The notes under the pieces are model-generated. The model was given only the letters and a program-made list of their open reading frames with translations. It ran no database searches and was not told where the DNA came from. From assembly GCA_035575515.1 (NCBI GenBank), contig DATLXU010000134.1:1-64000 (forward strand): a DNA stretch of 64,000 nucleotides, read 5' to 3'. Made by a program: the position numbers and the translations under genes. Shown here piece by piece: positions 42,536 to 54,240 of this stretch. This DNA is from DATLXU01 sp035575515. GTDB taxonomy: Bacteria > Acidobacteriota > Blastocatellia > UBA7656. Numbering within the stretch: position 1 is the stretch's first letter; each line of letters opens with the position of its first letter.

Positions 42536-45500
42536 ATGAGGCGACTACGCAACATGAAGAAGCTGGCAAGCACAGCTATCTTTTTGATACTTGCTGCTCT
42601 AGCATTCCCATTTATATCGCCCCCTGTTATGGCGCAGGCCACGACGGGCGGGCTTAGAGGATCAGTTACAGACCAACAGGGAGCCGTTATTCCCGCCGCA
42701 GATGTTACGGCCAAGAATAACGCTACCGGCGTTGAGACCAAGACCAAGACCAACGGCGAAGGCATTTATACCTTCCCGACTCTCCTGCCCGGAACCTACA
42801 CACTGACAATTGAAAAGGAAGGGTTCAAGAAGGGAGAGTTTCAGGAGGTCGTCGTACAGGTCGGAAAAGACATTACTATTGATGCAGTGCTTCAAGCTGG
42901 CGCACGAACCGAGACCGTCACGGTCACGGCGGCTGGCGAAGAGTTGATACAGAAGGAACAGGCACAGGTATCAACCACGTTTGAGGCGCGCAAGGTACAG
43001 GAGTTGCCGTCGAACATAGCGGGCGGCGGTATTGACACGCTGGCGCTGCTTGCGCCCGGCGTCGTCCCCGGCTTTGGAAACGTCAACTCGAACGGTACAA
43101 CGCTTTCGGTCAACGGCCAGCGCGCGCGCTCCAACAACTTCACGATTGACGGACAGGACAACAACGACCTGTCAATCGGCGGCCCGTCGTTTTTCGTTGA
43201 CAATCAGGACGTGGTCGGCGAGTTCCAGATTATCACGAATAACTTCTCAGCCGAATACGGTCGCAATCAGGGGGCCATCGTCAACGTCGTGACCAAAGCT
43301 GGCACGAACGATTATCACGGCACGCTCTCGTGGTATCACCGCGACCGCAAGTTCTTCGACGCTTTGACGAACATCGAAAGGCGGCGAGGGCAGAAAGACC
43401 CCGACCCGTTCCTTTACAATGTTTTCGGCGGAACGTTCGGCGGCCCGATAAAGAGAGACAAGCTCTTCTTCTTCGGCAGCTACCAGTCAATCGTCTCGCG
43501 CCAGAGCGCGACGCTGACAGGCGCTCCAACCATAGCGCCGGAAGAACTGGCAAGGCTGTCAGCCGCGTTCCCCAACAACAATGCTGTACAGGTACTGACA
43601 CATTTCTCGGCGTTCGCGCTGAATGATCTCGGCACACTCGGCGAGCGCACCGACAGGCCAAGGACCGATTTCTTCATCATCAACGGCGTGCGCTATCGAG
43701 CGGCCTATCCGGCTCGTATTGTCGCGTTTCCGGATCACCAGAAAGAGTTCAGCGTTCGCGGCGACTACAACATTACGTCCAAGCACAATGTCTGGGCACG
43801 CTGGCTCGATCAGAGAGGGCCGGGCATAAACCAGTTGGCAGGCTCGAATGGATTTACGGGCGACATCCCGTTCCAAGGCCGTCACATCGGCGGAGCATTG
43901 ACCAGCCAGATATCAAATAGTTCGGTCAACGAGTTCCGTTTCTCGACGAGCCGGTTGTCGGTTATCTTCGGCGGCGGTTGCGAGGATAAGTTTAAGGGCT
44001 GCATCACGCACCCTGACAACATTTTGCAGACGCTGGCAAACTTCAACTTCTCCGGCATCGTTGCATCGCGCGAAGTGAACGGACAGGTTGTAAGCGTGGG
44101 ATCATCAACGGGCACGTTGCAGACAATCGGGGCGGCGACGAACCTTCCGCAGGGCCGCGTCGTGACTAGCTACCAGTTCGTTGACAATTTCTCGAAGACG
44201 CTCGGCGTTCATCAATTGAAGATGGGGGCTGACATTCGCCGTCTGACCAATTCGGTGCCCTTCCTCCCGAACGTTAACGGCGCGTTCCGAATTAACAGCA
44301 CAGCTCGATTGGTTGCCAACGCGCCTTCTCAGGTACAGTTGGCTGTAGGACAGGTCAAGATTAATTACAACGAGACTGACCAGTACTACTACTTCCAGGA
44401 TGACTGGCGCGTCAAGGACAACCTCACGCTGAATCTCGGCGTGCGCTATGAGTACACGGGCCAGCCCATAAACACGATTCACGAAATCAATCTCGCGCGC
44501 GAATCAGACCCGGCGACAGCTATCTGGAAACAGAGCTTGCCGATTGAGGCGCGCGTATTTCCGAAGCTGCCGGTCGACAAGAACAACATCGCGCCGCGAC
44601 TCGGCTTTGCTTATCGCCCGCGCTTTGGCGAAGGTCGTTTAGCCAAGCTGCTATTCGGCGAGCAGGATGCTACGGTGATTCGCGGCGGCTACGCTATTGC
44701 TTACGATCCGGGCTTCTACAATATCATGCTCAACATCTCGACCTCGTCGCCTGTGGTGTTTCTCAACACTACGCTTAACCCGGCATCGGGAACAATTCCC
44801 TTCCCAGTACCATCGGCCAACCCGACAGGTGAAGTGGTGCAGGGATTTGCAACCTCCAACGGGCTGATCGTGAAGAACACATTCGACCCGAGGTTCTTCA
44901 GCCAGACGATTGTGGCGCCGAACTTCCACTCGCCCTACTCTCAGCAGTGGTCGCTTGGAATTCAGCGCCAGCTCGGCACCAACAATGTGTTTGAGATTCG
45001 CTACGTCGGCAACCATGCTGTGGGTCTGTTTCAGACCGTCAATCGCAATCCGCGCTTTGATCGCCTGCGCAATGGATTCACGCTCAACGTGCCGGGTCTT
45101 GGCGCGACCGTGTTTCCCGGATTCCCGAACCTAGTGCCGCCCGGTCTCACCCCGCAGGTAGCCGGTCAGGGACAGTGCGTTGATAACCCTGCTACAACAA
45201 CTTTGAATGAGGCAAATGCTTGCGCCGGTCGCATCCTGCCGCAGTCTCTAGTGCGCTCGCGCGAGAACACCGCAAGCTCGACCTATAATGGATTGCAGAC
45301 TCGGTTCCAAGGCAGGCTGTTCAACCAGTTCTCGTATGGCGCTTCCTATGCCTGGTCGAAGGCTTTGGACAACGCCAGCGAGATATTCTCGTTCAGTGAC
45401 ATTGCAGTCACGCAGAACCCGTTCGACTTCAACAAGCTGGAGAAGGGTATTTCCGGCTTCAACCGCACGCACGCTGCTTCATTCAACTTCCTGTGGGATG

Positions 45501-46180
45501 TGCCTTTCTTCAAACAGCAGGAAGGTATCATCGGCAGAGTGCTCGGCGGCTGGCAGTTGAACGGCGTGTATTACCTTGCTAGCGGGCGTCCATTTACCCC
45601 GTTCCAGTTCTTCAACACCAATGTTCTTGGCACGGGCTACGAAGATACCACGTTTGACGTGTCGTTCTTCGGCTTTGACGCGTTGCGACCATTCGTTGGA
45701 AATCCGAAAGCGCCTCGCAATACAGTCGCGATCAGCCAGATTGACGCGGCGTTCCTTTTCGGCATTCCTGTGACGAATCCCAACGGGTTCTACTCACTGA
45801 ATGACCTCAACAAGAATGGTACCATCAGGGCGGTAACGAAGAATGACGTTAGACTTATTCTTAATGGTCCCGGCGCTGCCAGAATCTTCAACACTCCGTA
45901 TGGAGATGTAGGGCGCGGCTCTCAAAACGGCCCGATCCTCAACAACGGGAACTTCGGAGTGTTCAAGCACTTCAGGATCAAGGAGAATGTCCGGCTTCGC
46001 TTCAGCATGGACATCTTCAATGTGTTCAACCACAAGAATCCGGGTGTTGGCTTCAACGCGGGCGGCTCATTGCCCGATCAGTTCGTTGAAGACGCTGGTG
46101 GAGTGGATGGATACTACGACTTCGGCGGCATCGCGGGTGCACGCCGCGCGTTCCAGTTCGGCCTGAAGCTCATCTTCTAG
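42536..46180 (+). CDS. Oar-like TonB-dependent receptor 2
   Basis: 1214 residues from ATG 42536 after GAGGAGG. Signal sequence (IFLILAALAFPFISPPVMAQ), CarboxypepD_reg domain (GLRGSVTDQQGAVIPAADVT ... GTYTLTIEKEGFKKG), plug (NNFTIDGQDNNDLSIGG, EFQIITNNFSAEYGRNQGAIVN) and a barrel with a C-terminal strand ending FGLKLIF. Same family and role as receptor 1, but with a different plug and barrel, so probably a different ligand. A strong terminator follows (46204-46235). Confidence 0.9.
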   Translation: MRRLRNMKKLASTAIFLILAALAFPFISPPVMAQATTGGLRGSVTDQQGAVIPAADVTAKNNATGVETKTKTNGEGIYTFPTLLPGTYTLTIEKEGFKKGEFQEVVVQVGKDITIDAVLQAGARTETVTVTAAGEELIQKEQAQVSTTFEARKVQELPSNIAGGGIDTLALLAPGVVPGFGNVNSNGTTLSVNGQRARSNNFTIDGQDNNDLSIGGPSFFVDNQDVVGEFQIITNNFSAEYGRNQGAIVNVVTKAGTNDYHGTLSWYHRDRKFFDALTNIERRRGQKDPDPFLYNVFGGTFGGPIKRDKLFFFGSYQSIVSRQSATLTGAPTIAPEELARLSAAFPNNNAVQVLTHFSAFALNDLGTLGERTDRPRTDFFIINGVRYRAAYPARIVAFPDHQKEFSVRGDYNITSKHNVWARWLDQRGPGINQLAGSNGFTGDIPFQGRHIGGALTSQISNSSVNEFRFSTSRLSVIFGGGCEDKFKGCITHPDNILQTLANFNFSGIVASREVNGQVVSVGSSTGTLQTIGAATNLPQGRVVTSYQFVDNFSKTLGVHQLKMGADIRRLTNSVPFLPNVNGAFRINSTARLVANAPSQVQLAVGQVKINYNETDQYYYFQDDWRVKDNLTLNLGVRYEYTGQPINTIHEINLARESDPATAIWKQSLPIEARVFPKLPVDKNNIAPRLGFAYRPRFGEGRLAKLLFGEQDATVIRGGYAIAYDPGFYNIMLNISTSSPVVFLNTTLNPASGTIPFPVPSANPTGEVVQGFATSNGLIVKNTFDPRFFSQTIVAPNFHSPYSQQWSLGIQRQLGTNNVFEIRYVGNHAVGLFQTVNRNPRFDRLRNGFTLNVPGLGATVFPGFPNLVPPGLTPQVAGQGQCVDNPATTTLNEANACAGRILPQSLVRSRENTASSTYNGLQTRFQGRLFNQFSYGASYAWSKALDNASEIFSFSDIAVTQNPFDFNKLEKGISGFNRTHAASFNFLWDVPFFKQQEGIIGRVLGGWQLNGVYYLASGRPFTPFQFFNTNVLGTGYEDTTFDVSFFGFDALRPFVGNPKAPRNTVAISQIDAAFLFGIPVTNPNGFYSLNDLNKNGTIRAVTKNDVRLILNGPGAARIFNTPYGDVGRGSQNGPILNNGNFGVFKHFRIKENVRLRFSMDIFNVFNHKNPGVGFNAGGSLPDQFVEDAGGVDGYYDFGGIAGARRAFQFGLKLIF

Positions 46181-46203
46181 CCATTACCTCGAACGCATAA
46201 AGA

Positions 46204-46235
46204 GTGGGAGGGTCATTGGCCCTCCCATTTTTTTG
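46204..46235 (+). terminator. Intrinsic terminator after TonB receptor 2
   Basis: TGGGAGGG / CCCTCCCA stem, 7-base loop, then seven T's. Confidence 0.9.
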
Positions 46236-46273
46236 CTCGCAGATATTTCTAAACTTATGCAATGGCCATAATC

Positions 46274-46302
46274 TTGACAATCCATATGGCGTGGTATAGC
46301 TT
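46274..46302 (+). promoter_or_regulatory. Promoter of the kinase-caspase gene set
   Basis: TTGACA (46274-46279), 17 bases, TAGCTT (46297-46302). The following ~185 bases to the kinase start (46488) contain no gene, so a long leader is expected. Confidence 0.55.
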
Positions 46303-46487
46303 TGCCAGTGCGAGAAGGCTCGCAGGTTAAGGTGGTCAAGTACGCGGAAGGCGGGCTAATAAAGCAATACAGGCTTCGCCCGACTGGCTGAATGTTGTGC
46401 GATTCGCTGAAACGAATTATCGGCGCTCAATCTATGCGCAATCTTCCGTGTCAATAGCTCACAAGTTCTGGTTTCGGATTTAACTTT

Positions 46488-48842
<2,355 letters not shown>

Positions 48843-48854
48843 CAGGAGGAATCC

Positions 48855-50279
48855 ATGAAATCTAGATTATTCAAATACTCTTTGATCGCAACCATAGTCG
48901 GCTCATTCGTTATTCAAGCAGCTATAAACAGTGCGGCCTCTGTCGACGGCGATCCGAGTTTCTGGCCAAAGCCTGAAAAGCATGACGTTCCACCGCCGAA
49001 ACCCGGACGCGTTCGCACCGAAGCGCGCAAGAAGAGAATCAACAAAGGCGAAGAGACGACTCCGCTGCTCGCCATCAAATACGAGGTGTTCAAGCGCGGC
49101 GACGGAAACACCATGCTGAGCGCTGACCCCGCGCAAGAGTTCGCCATAGGCGATCAGGTGAAGCTCGCCATCACGCCTAACGAGGATGGCTTCCTATACG
49201 TCATTCACAAGAGCGTGGACGTCAATGGCAACGTGGTTGATAAACCACACGTAATCTTCCCCGATCCGCGCATAGAGAACGGTCAGAATCAGGTGCAGAA
49301 GAATCAGAAATATGTTGTGCCCGGTTATTGCCAGGACTTCGCCGACCCAAGCGATTGCTGGTGGGAGATAACGCCGCCGAACGGAAAAGAATTCTTCAAG
49401 GTCATCTTCAGCCGCGATAAGATAACCGACCTTCCAAATCGCCTGACAGTAGATGACATCGAAAGTTCCGGCGGTAGAATAGACGACCTGGTAATCACGA
49501 ACCTGGAGAAGAGTTCAAATCAGAAACTTGCGCAGACCGATAAGACCAATTCGGCTGGCGTCGTTACAGGCAATGTCATCTACGTGCGCAATACCAATCG
49601 CAAGGACAACGAAGAACTCATCTACACGATTGAGCTGAAGCACATGACCGGAAACGACAGCGACCCGGCAGCGCGCGCCCGCGCGCTCGTCGTCAAAAAG
49701 CGCGCCGACGGCATGCGCATAAAAGTTCTAAAGGACGGCGAAGAGGTCGACCCCAGCCGCGAGTTCCACTCAGGCGACGAGATCAAAGTGCAGTTTCAAA
49801 ATAACTTCAAAGGCTACGTTTATATCGTCAACGTCACGCCCGGCGGAAAGAAACAGTTGCTCTTTCCCTGCTCGCGCGAGATGGCCAACGAAGTCAGCCC
49901 CGGCAAATGGTATGTACTCCCCGCTGACCCTTACACGATGTCTTTCGATGAAGAGAAAGGCACTGAGGTGCTGCAAGTGATAACATCGCGCGAACGCATA
50001 GGCTTTCTCGACGAAGCCATCAAAGAATGCTGCGACCCGTCGAAGTCATGCGAGGTAGGCGAGACAGCTTCGAGCGCGGCTGCGGAACTCATTGGCAAAG
50101 CGGGCGGCATTGTCACGAACGTGACTCCGATAGCGCCGGCTAAAGGTGATTCAGGAATTCGCGCGCGCAGCATCGCGCTCAAGCCCGGAAGGGATAAAGA
50201 CAAAGAAGGCTCCGTAGTCGCTGCTCAGGACAATAACGGAAACGCCCTTGTGTTCGAGGTGCGTTTGAAACACAATTGA
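48855..50279 (+). CDS. Secreted protein with two DUF4384 domains
   Basis: 474 residues with an N-terminal signal sequence (SLIATIVGSFVIQAA). Residues ~70-170 (AIKYEVFKRGDGN, FAIGDQVKLAITPNEDGFLYVIHKS, IFPDP) and ~285-390 (MRIKVLKDGEEVDPSREFHSGDEIKVQFQNNFKGYVYIVNVTPGGK, LFPC) are two copies of DUF4384, a beta-sandwich often found with bacterial caspases and kinases. It follows the kinase by 12 bases with AGGAGG ahead, so the two are co-transcribed. Periplasmic. Function unknown; a ligand-sensing or scaffold role is an inference. Confidence 0.8.
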   Translation: MKSRLFKYSLIATIVGSFVIQAAINSAASVDGDPSFWPKPEKHDVPPPKPGRVRTEARKKRINKGEETTPLLAIKYEVFKRGDGNTMLSADPAQEFAIGDQVKLAITPNEDGFLYVIHKSVDVNGNVVDKPHVIFPDPRIENGQNQVQKNQKYVVPGYCQDFADPSDCWWEITPPNGKEFFKVIFSRDKITDLPNRLTVDDIESSGGRIDDLVITNLEKSSNQKLAQTDKTNSAGVVTGNVIYVRNTNRKDNEELIYTIELKHMTGNDSDPAARARALVVKKRADGMRIKVLKDGEEVDPSREFHSGDEIKVQFQNNFKGYVYIVNVTPGGKKQLLFPCSREMANEVSPGKWYVLPADPYTMSFDEEKGTEVLQVITSRERIGFLDEAIKECCDPSKSCEVGETASSAAAELIGKAGGIVTNVTPIAPAKGDSGIRARSIALKPGRDKDKEGSVVAAQDNNGNALVFEVRLKHN

Positions 50280-50365
50280 CGGACGCACGCGAAGACTAAC
50301 ATAAGCAGATCGAGCAGCAGATCGCGTGAATGCGAACGGGATTCAAAGGGCAATGGGGAGAAGAC

Positions 50366-53089
50366 ATGAAAAAATACTTCTGTTTGATCGCGCTGTTGTT
50401 TATGATGGGATTCATTCTGCTCCCATCCGTTCACCTTCCCGGCTCTAACGCGTCGGCAGGGATTGCTGATTCGACTAAGCCGACGCGGCAAAGCGCAACC
50501 GGTCAATTCGCTCCGGCGACGGCAATATTCACTGTCAACTCCACCGGAGATGCTGATGATTTCATGCCCGGCGACGGAGTGTGCAGCACTACCAGCTCGA
50601 GCGAATGCACGTTGCGCGCGGCAATCGAGGAATCCAACGCGCTGATCGGCGCAGATATCATAAACTTCAACATACCGGGCGGAGGCCCGCAGACTATCGC
50701 GCCCTTGAACCCGCTGCCCGCAATCACCGAGTCGGTAATCATTGACGGAACCAGCCAGCCCGGATTCGCGGGCAGTCCTATCATAGAGTTGAAGGGAGCG
50801 AATCTAAACGTGCAAACTTCAAACTCTACGATACGCGGTCTCGCAATAAATTTTGTTGACGGGGACGCGGTAATTCTATCGGGCAACAATAACAGCGTCA
50901 TCGGCAATTTCATAGGCACAGACCTCAGCGGCGTGACAGGGCCGGGCAATGCCAGCAGCGGCGTCGCCATTTTCGGAAGCGGCAACGTCATAGGGGGAAC
51001 TCTTGCCACAGAGCGCAACGTCATCGCATTAAACGACACAGGGGTGAGCGTGTCGTCGGGCACGGGCAATTTGATTCGCGGCAATTCCATCTTCGATAAC
51101 ACGCTGCTCGGAATTAATCTATCGGATGACAATGTGACGCCCAATGACAATTGCGACGCGGACACGGGCGCAAACAACCTGCAAAACTTTCCGGTCCTTA
51201 CTTCCGCCACATCAAATGGCAGCTCGATCACGATTCAAGGGAGCATCAACAGCACGCCGGGCACTCCGCTGACGATTGACTTCTATGCAAATGATGCGTG
51301 TGACAGCTCCGGCTTCGGCGAAGGCCGCACCTACATCGGTTCGACCTCTGTAACGACAAATCTATCGTGCACGGCAAATTTCAATTCGACCTTTGCGGTT
51401 GCCGTGCCCGCAGGCCAGTTCATTACGGCGACGGCGACGACCGACTCGAACGACACTTCGGAGTTCTCTCAGTGCATCACGGTCGCATCGGTCACTTGCA
51501 CGGCCAGTTGTCCAGAGGGCATTGTAAGATCGAATGATCCGAATCAATGTGGGGCTGTTGTAACGTTTAACGGTCCCGTAACATCAGGCGCGTGTGGCCC
51601 TGTGACGTGCACTCCGCCTTCAGGCTCATTTTTTCCCGTCGGCATAACGCAAGTCACATGCGATGTGGATGATGGGCCGACATGCTCGTTTCTTATCACC
51701 ATCAACGACACGCAGCCGCCGACTGTCAGTTGCCCGCAAGGATTCTCTGTTCCGGCAGACGCGGGCAAGCCAACAAAGGTTGTGGATTATCCGCTGCCAA
51801 CAGCAACCGATAATTGCCCGGATGGAGTAAACATTTTTTGCAGGCCAGCGTCAGGCTCGTCATTTCCCGTAGGCACAACGGTCGTCACATGCACAGTATC
51901 CGACGCCGCGGGCAACTTCGTCGTCTGCCAGTTTCCAGTATCGGTGCTGGATATTACACCGCCGACGATTGCCTGCCCGTCTAATCAGACCGTGACGCTC
52001 GGCAGCGCAAACAACTGCACTGCGACTGTAAACTTCCCGGCTCCGACCTTCACGGGACCCGCCGGAGCGACCGTCACTTGCGTTCCGCCTTCGGGTTCGA
52101 CTTTTCCTGTCGGCACAACCACCGTCAATTGCTCCGTCACAACTCAAGCGGCTTTAATTGCTCGATGCAGTTTCACCGTGACGGTCAATAACCCCGCACA
52201 GTTAGTCGTCACGCTTCAAAACGCCGCGCTCGAATTCGGCCCCGTCACCGCCAGGCGCAAGAAATTCAAGAACCCGCCATCAGCCACTTTCGAGATTCAA
52301 AACGTTGGATGCTCTGCGGTGTCATTATCATTCAGGCCGCGTCGAACCGGCAGCGACGTTGACAGCGGAAGGATAACCGACACGGACGACAGCGATCTTT
52401 TCATCGTCAACGCTGTGAATTCTGACGGATCTGAAAGACCTGTCTCCTGTGACTCAGAATGCTCTGTGCGAATCAACGTCGGCCAGAGGCAGTTGTTCCG
52501 CGTGCGCTTCAATCCTGTGATACCTCAGTATGCCGGTAAGACCACGGGACTCGCCGCACGCGATGTTCTTCCCGACACGGTTACATCAAGGCTGGACATC
52601 ACGCCTAACCTTTTTATTAATCTGATTGGTCGCGTATCAACGCCCGTGCAGGCGACTAACCCGGACAATGTGCGAAAATCTCCGACGGTCTCCTTCACGC
52701 GAAACGGCAACGAGTATCTCGCGCGATTCGGATTCCACGATGCGAACCTCAACGTCAGCCGCGCGCGGTACGAGTTTCTCAATGCGAGCGGGCAGACCAT
52801 AGGCGATCCAATCGAGGTTGATCTTACCGAACAGATTCGCGCGCTCAACCCTGTCAAAGGCCAGAGCCTCATCGTCGAGCAGAGATTCACAAACGCGAAC
52901 GACAATCCCGACGCTACGGCCATTAGAGTTACCATCATTGACGGCGAAGGCAACTCCGTCGTTTCAAGCTCTGTCAAACGCACACTCAGCGCGGCAAGTC
53001 CGGCAGGCGCGCAAAGCTCGCGTGCCGACGTGCTCCGTCCGCCTGATGTAAGCATTAACAACCTGACCCCTCGAAGGAAAAGGCAATGA
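50366..53089 (+). CDS. Secreted CSLREA/beta-helix protein with HYR repeats
   Basis: 907 residues from ATG 50366 after GGGGAG. Signal sequence, then a CSLREA-type start (FTVNSTGDADDFMPGDGVCS ... CTLRAAIEES), a right-handed beta-helix (to ~350, repeated N-I-x-G units), and at least three HYR/Ig-like repeats (about 385-620: PPTVSCPQG, FPVGTTVVTCTVSDAAGN, FPVGTTTVNCSVT). Residues ~620-907 form a further beta-rich part I cannot name. Probably a large surface or extracellular protein, a likely target or partner of the neighbouring kinase/protease genes (inference). It overlaps the FecR gene by 4 bases. Confidence 0.75.
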   Translation: MKKYFCLIALLFMMGFILLPSVHLPGSNASAGIADSTKPTRQSATGQFAPATAIFTVNSTGDADDFMPGDGVCSTTSSSECTLRAAIEESNALIGADIINFNIPGGGPQTIAPLNPLPAITESVIIDGTSQPGFAGSPIIELKGANLNVQTSNSTIRGLAINFVDGDAVILSGNNNSVIGNFIGTDLSGVTGPGNASSGVAIFGSGNVIGGTLATERNVIALNDTGVSVSSGTGNLIRGNSIFDNTLLGINLSDDNVTPNDNCDADTGANNLQNFPVLTSATSNGSSITIQGSINSTPGTPLTIDFYANDACDSSGFGEGRTYIGSTSVTTNLSCTANFNSTFAVAVPAGQFITATATTDSNDTSEFSQCITVASVTCTASCPEGIVRSNDPNQCGAVVTFNGPVTSGACGPVTCTPPSGSFFPVGITQVTCDVDDGPTCSFLITINDTQPPTVSCPQGFSVPADAGKPTKVVDYPLPTATDNCPDGVNIFCRPASGSSFPVGTTVVTCTVSDAAGNFVVCQFPVSVLDITPPTIACPSNQTVTLGSANNCTATVNFPAPTFTGPAGATVTCVPPSGSTFPVGTTTVNCSVTTQAALIARCSFTVTVNNPAQLVVTLQNAALEFGPVTARRKKFKNPPSATFEIQNVGCSAVSLSFRPRRTGSDVDSGRITDTDDSDLFIVNAVNSDGSERPVSCDSECSVRINVGQRQLFRVRFNPVIPQYAGKTTGLAARDVLPDTVTSRLDITPNLFINLIGRVSTPVQATNPDNVRKSPTVSFTRNGNEYLARFGFHDANLNVSRARYEFLNASGQTIGDPIEVDLTEQIRALNPVKGQSLIVEQRFTNANDNPDATAIRVTIIDGEGNSVVSSSVKRTLSAASPAGAQSSRADVLRPPDVSINNLTPRRKRQ

Positions 53090-54135
53090 AGACGAAAAAG
53101 ATCACAGCAGCATTGATGATGGCAGCGGTGTTGGCTATCGGATCAATTCCCGCAATCGCAGATGATGGCGCGGGCAGCGAGCGTCCAATCAGACTGCGCG
53201 CCGTTGCGCGCGTCGGACCCATTGGCTCAATCCGCGCAAGCTCGTTTGCCGCAAACGTACGCGCATCAGCCATAATTGATGGGCGCGCAGCGGCGGGCGA
53301 GCAATTGCTGTGGGGCGGCGAGCTGGTTCAGACTCCCGCAGACCGAAGCGTTCGCATCACGTTCGATTCAATTGGCGAGGTGACGCTTTCGGGCGGCTCG
53401 ATGGCTCGCTTTTCGACTTCGGTTGCAAATGGCGACACAACGACTCACAACGCGCTCGTCGCATCGCTCACCGCAGGTCGCCTTGCGGTGCATCTCGAAC
53501 CTGAAGCAGTCGCATACGTCGAAGCCGCAGGATCGGCTCTGGAAGCCGGTTCTGGGGCGAGCTTTCGTGTCGGCATCAACGAGGAAGGCCGCGCGACGAT
53601 TGATGCGATGAGCGGCGAAGTGCGAATTGAAGACCTGCCCGCGACACAGCAACGCTACACGCTCAGGCCGCCTGCCGGACAGGGCGGGAGCTTCAGCGTC
53701 GCCGCGCGCAGCACTCGACAGGTTCAGATTCAGGTGACGGATGAAAATGATCGCCCGGTTCCAGACTTGCCAATACTCTTCTCGTTAGGCGACCCGTGCC
53801 TTGGGACGCTCGGCGCGGGAGCCGCCGCCGGAACGTTGTTCAAAGGGAAGACCGACAATCGCGGCATCGCCGCAGTTCCTTTCATAGCAGGCGCGGTGCG
53901 CTGCGCGGGCACGCTCGTGGCGAAAGTTGAAGGGACGGACTTCGCATACACGTATCGAGTCGAGGTGCATCCGCCCACAGGCTTCTGGACTATGCGCAAC
54001 ACGATGCTGGTCGGAGCAGCCGCAGCGGCGGGCGCAGGAACGGGCATTTATCTGGGCACGCGCAACAACAACGAACCGATAAGGGCCGTTCCGCCTCCTG
54101 ACGTAAAGCCGGGCGCGGTGCGCATCCAGCGATAA
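53086..54135 (+). CDS. FecR-domain protein with Ig-like part
   Basis: 349 residues, signal peptide (KITAALMMAAVLAIGSIPAIAD). Residues ~40-195 match a FecR fold (ASAIIDGRAAAGEQLLWGGELVQTPADRSVRITFDSIGEVTLSGGSM; LTAGRLAVHLEPEAVAYVEA). Residues ~215-300 are a Big_1/Ig-like domain (VQIQVTDENDRPVPDLPILFSL). A Gly/Ala hydrophobic stretch near the end (MLVGAAAAAGAGTGIYLG) may be a membrane anchor. FecR domains usually sense signals for sigma factors, but no sigma gene is here; other FecR proteins are structural. ATGA overlap with the previous gene. Confidence 0.8.
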   Translation: MKTKKITAALMMAAVLAIGSIPAIADDGAGSERPIRLRAVARVGPIGSIRASSFAANVRASAIIDGRAAAGEQLLWGGELVQTPADRSVRITFDSIGEVTLSGGSMARFSTSVANGDTTTHNALVASLTAGRLAVHLEPEAVAYVEAAGSALEAGSGASFRVGINEEGRATIDAMSGEVRIEDLPATQQRYTLRPPAGQGGSFSVAARSTRQVQIQVTDENDRPVPDLPILFSLGDPCLGTLGAGAAAGTLFKGKTDNRGIAAVPFIAGAVRCAGTLVAKVEGTDFAYTYRVEVHPPTGFWTMRNTMLVGAAAAAGAGTGIYLGTRNNNEPIRAVPPPDVKPGAVRIQR

Positions 54136-54170
54136 ACGGCGAGGGATTTGAGTCTTCAAATTTCACGTTC

Positions 54171-54192
54171 GAGATTTGAGGTTTCAAATCTC
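54171..54192. repeat. Hairpin between FecR-domain and caspase genes
   Basis: GAGATTTGA, GGTT, TCAAATCTC. A second, shorter copy of the same arms (ATTTGA / TCAAAT) lies just upstream (about 54145-54161). Confidence 0.6.
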
Positions 54193-54240
54193 TCGATTGC
54201 ATTTTAGAAGATCGAAAGGTCAGCGCAGGGAGAATGAAGT

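Noticed and set aside
53086..54135. FecR anti-sigma regulator controlling the TonB receptors
   Set aside because: No ECF sigma factor gene is nearby and the protein has a cleavable signal and an Ig-like part, unlike the FecR that spans the membrane with a cytoplasmic anti-sigma tail.
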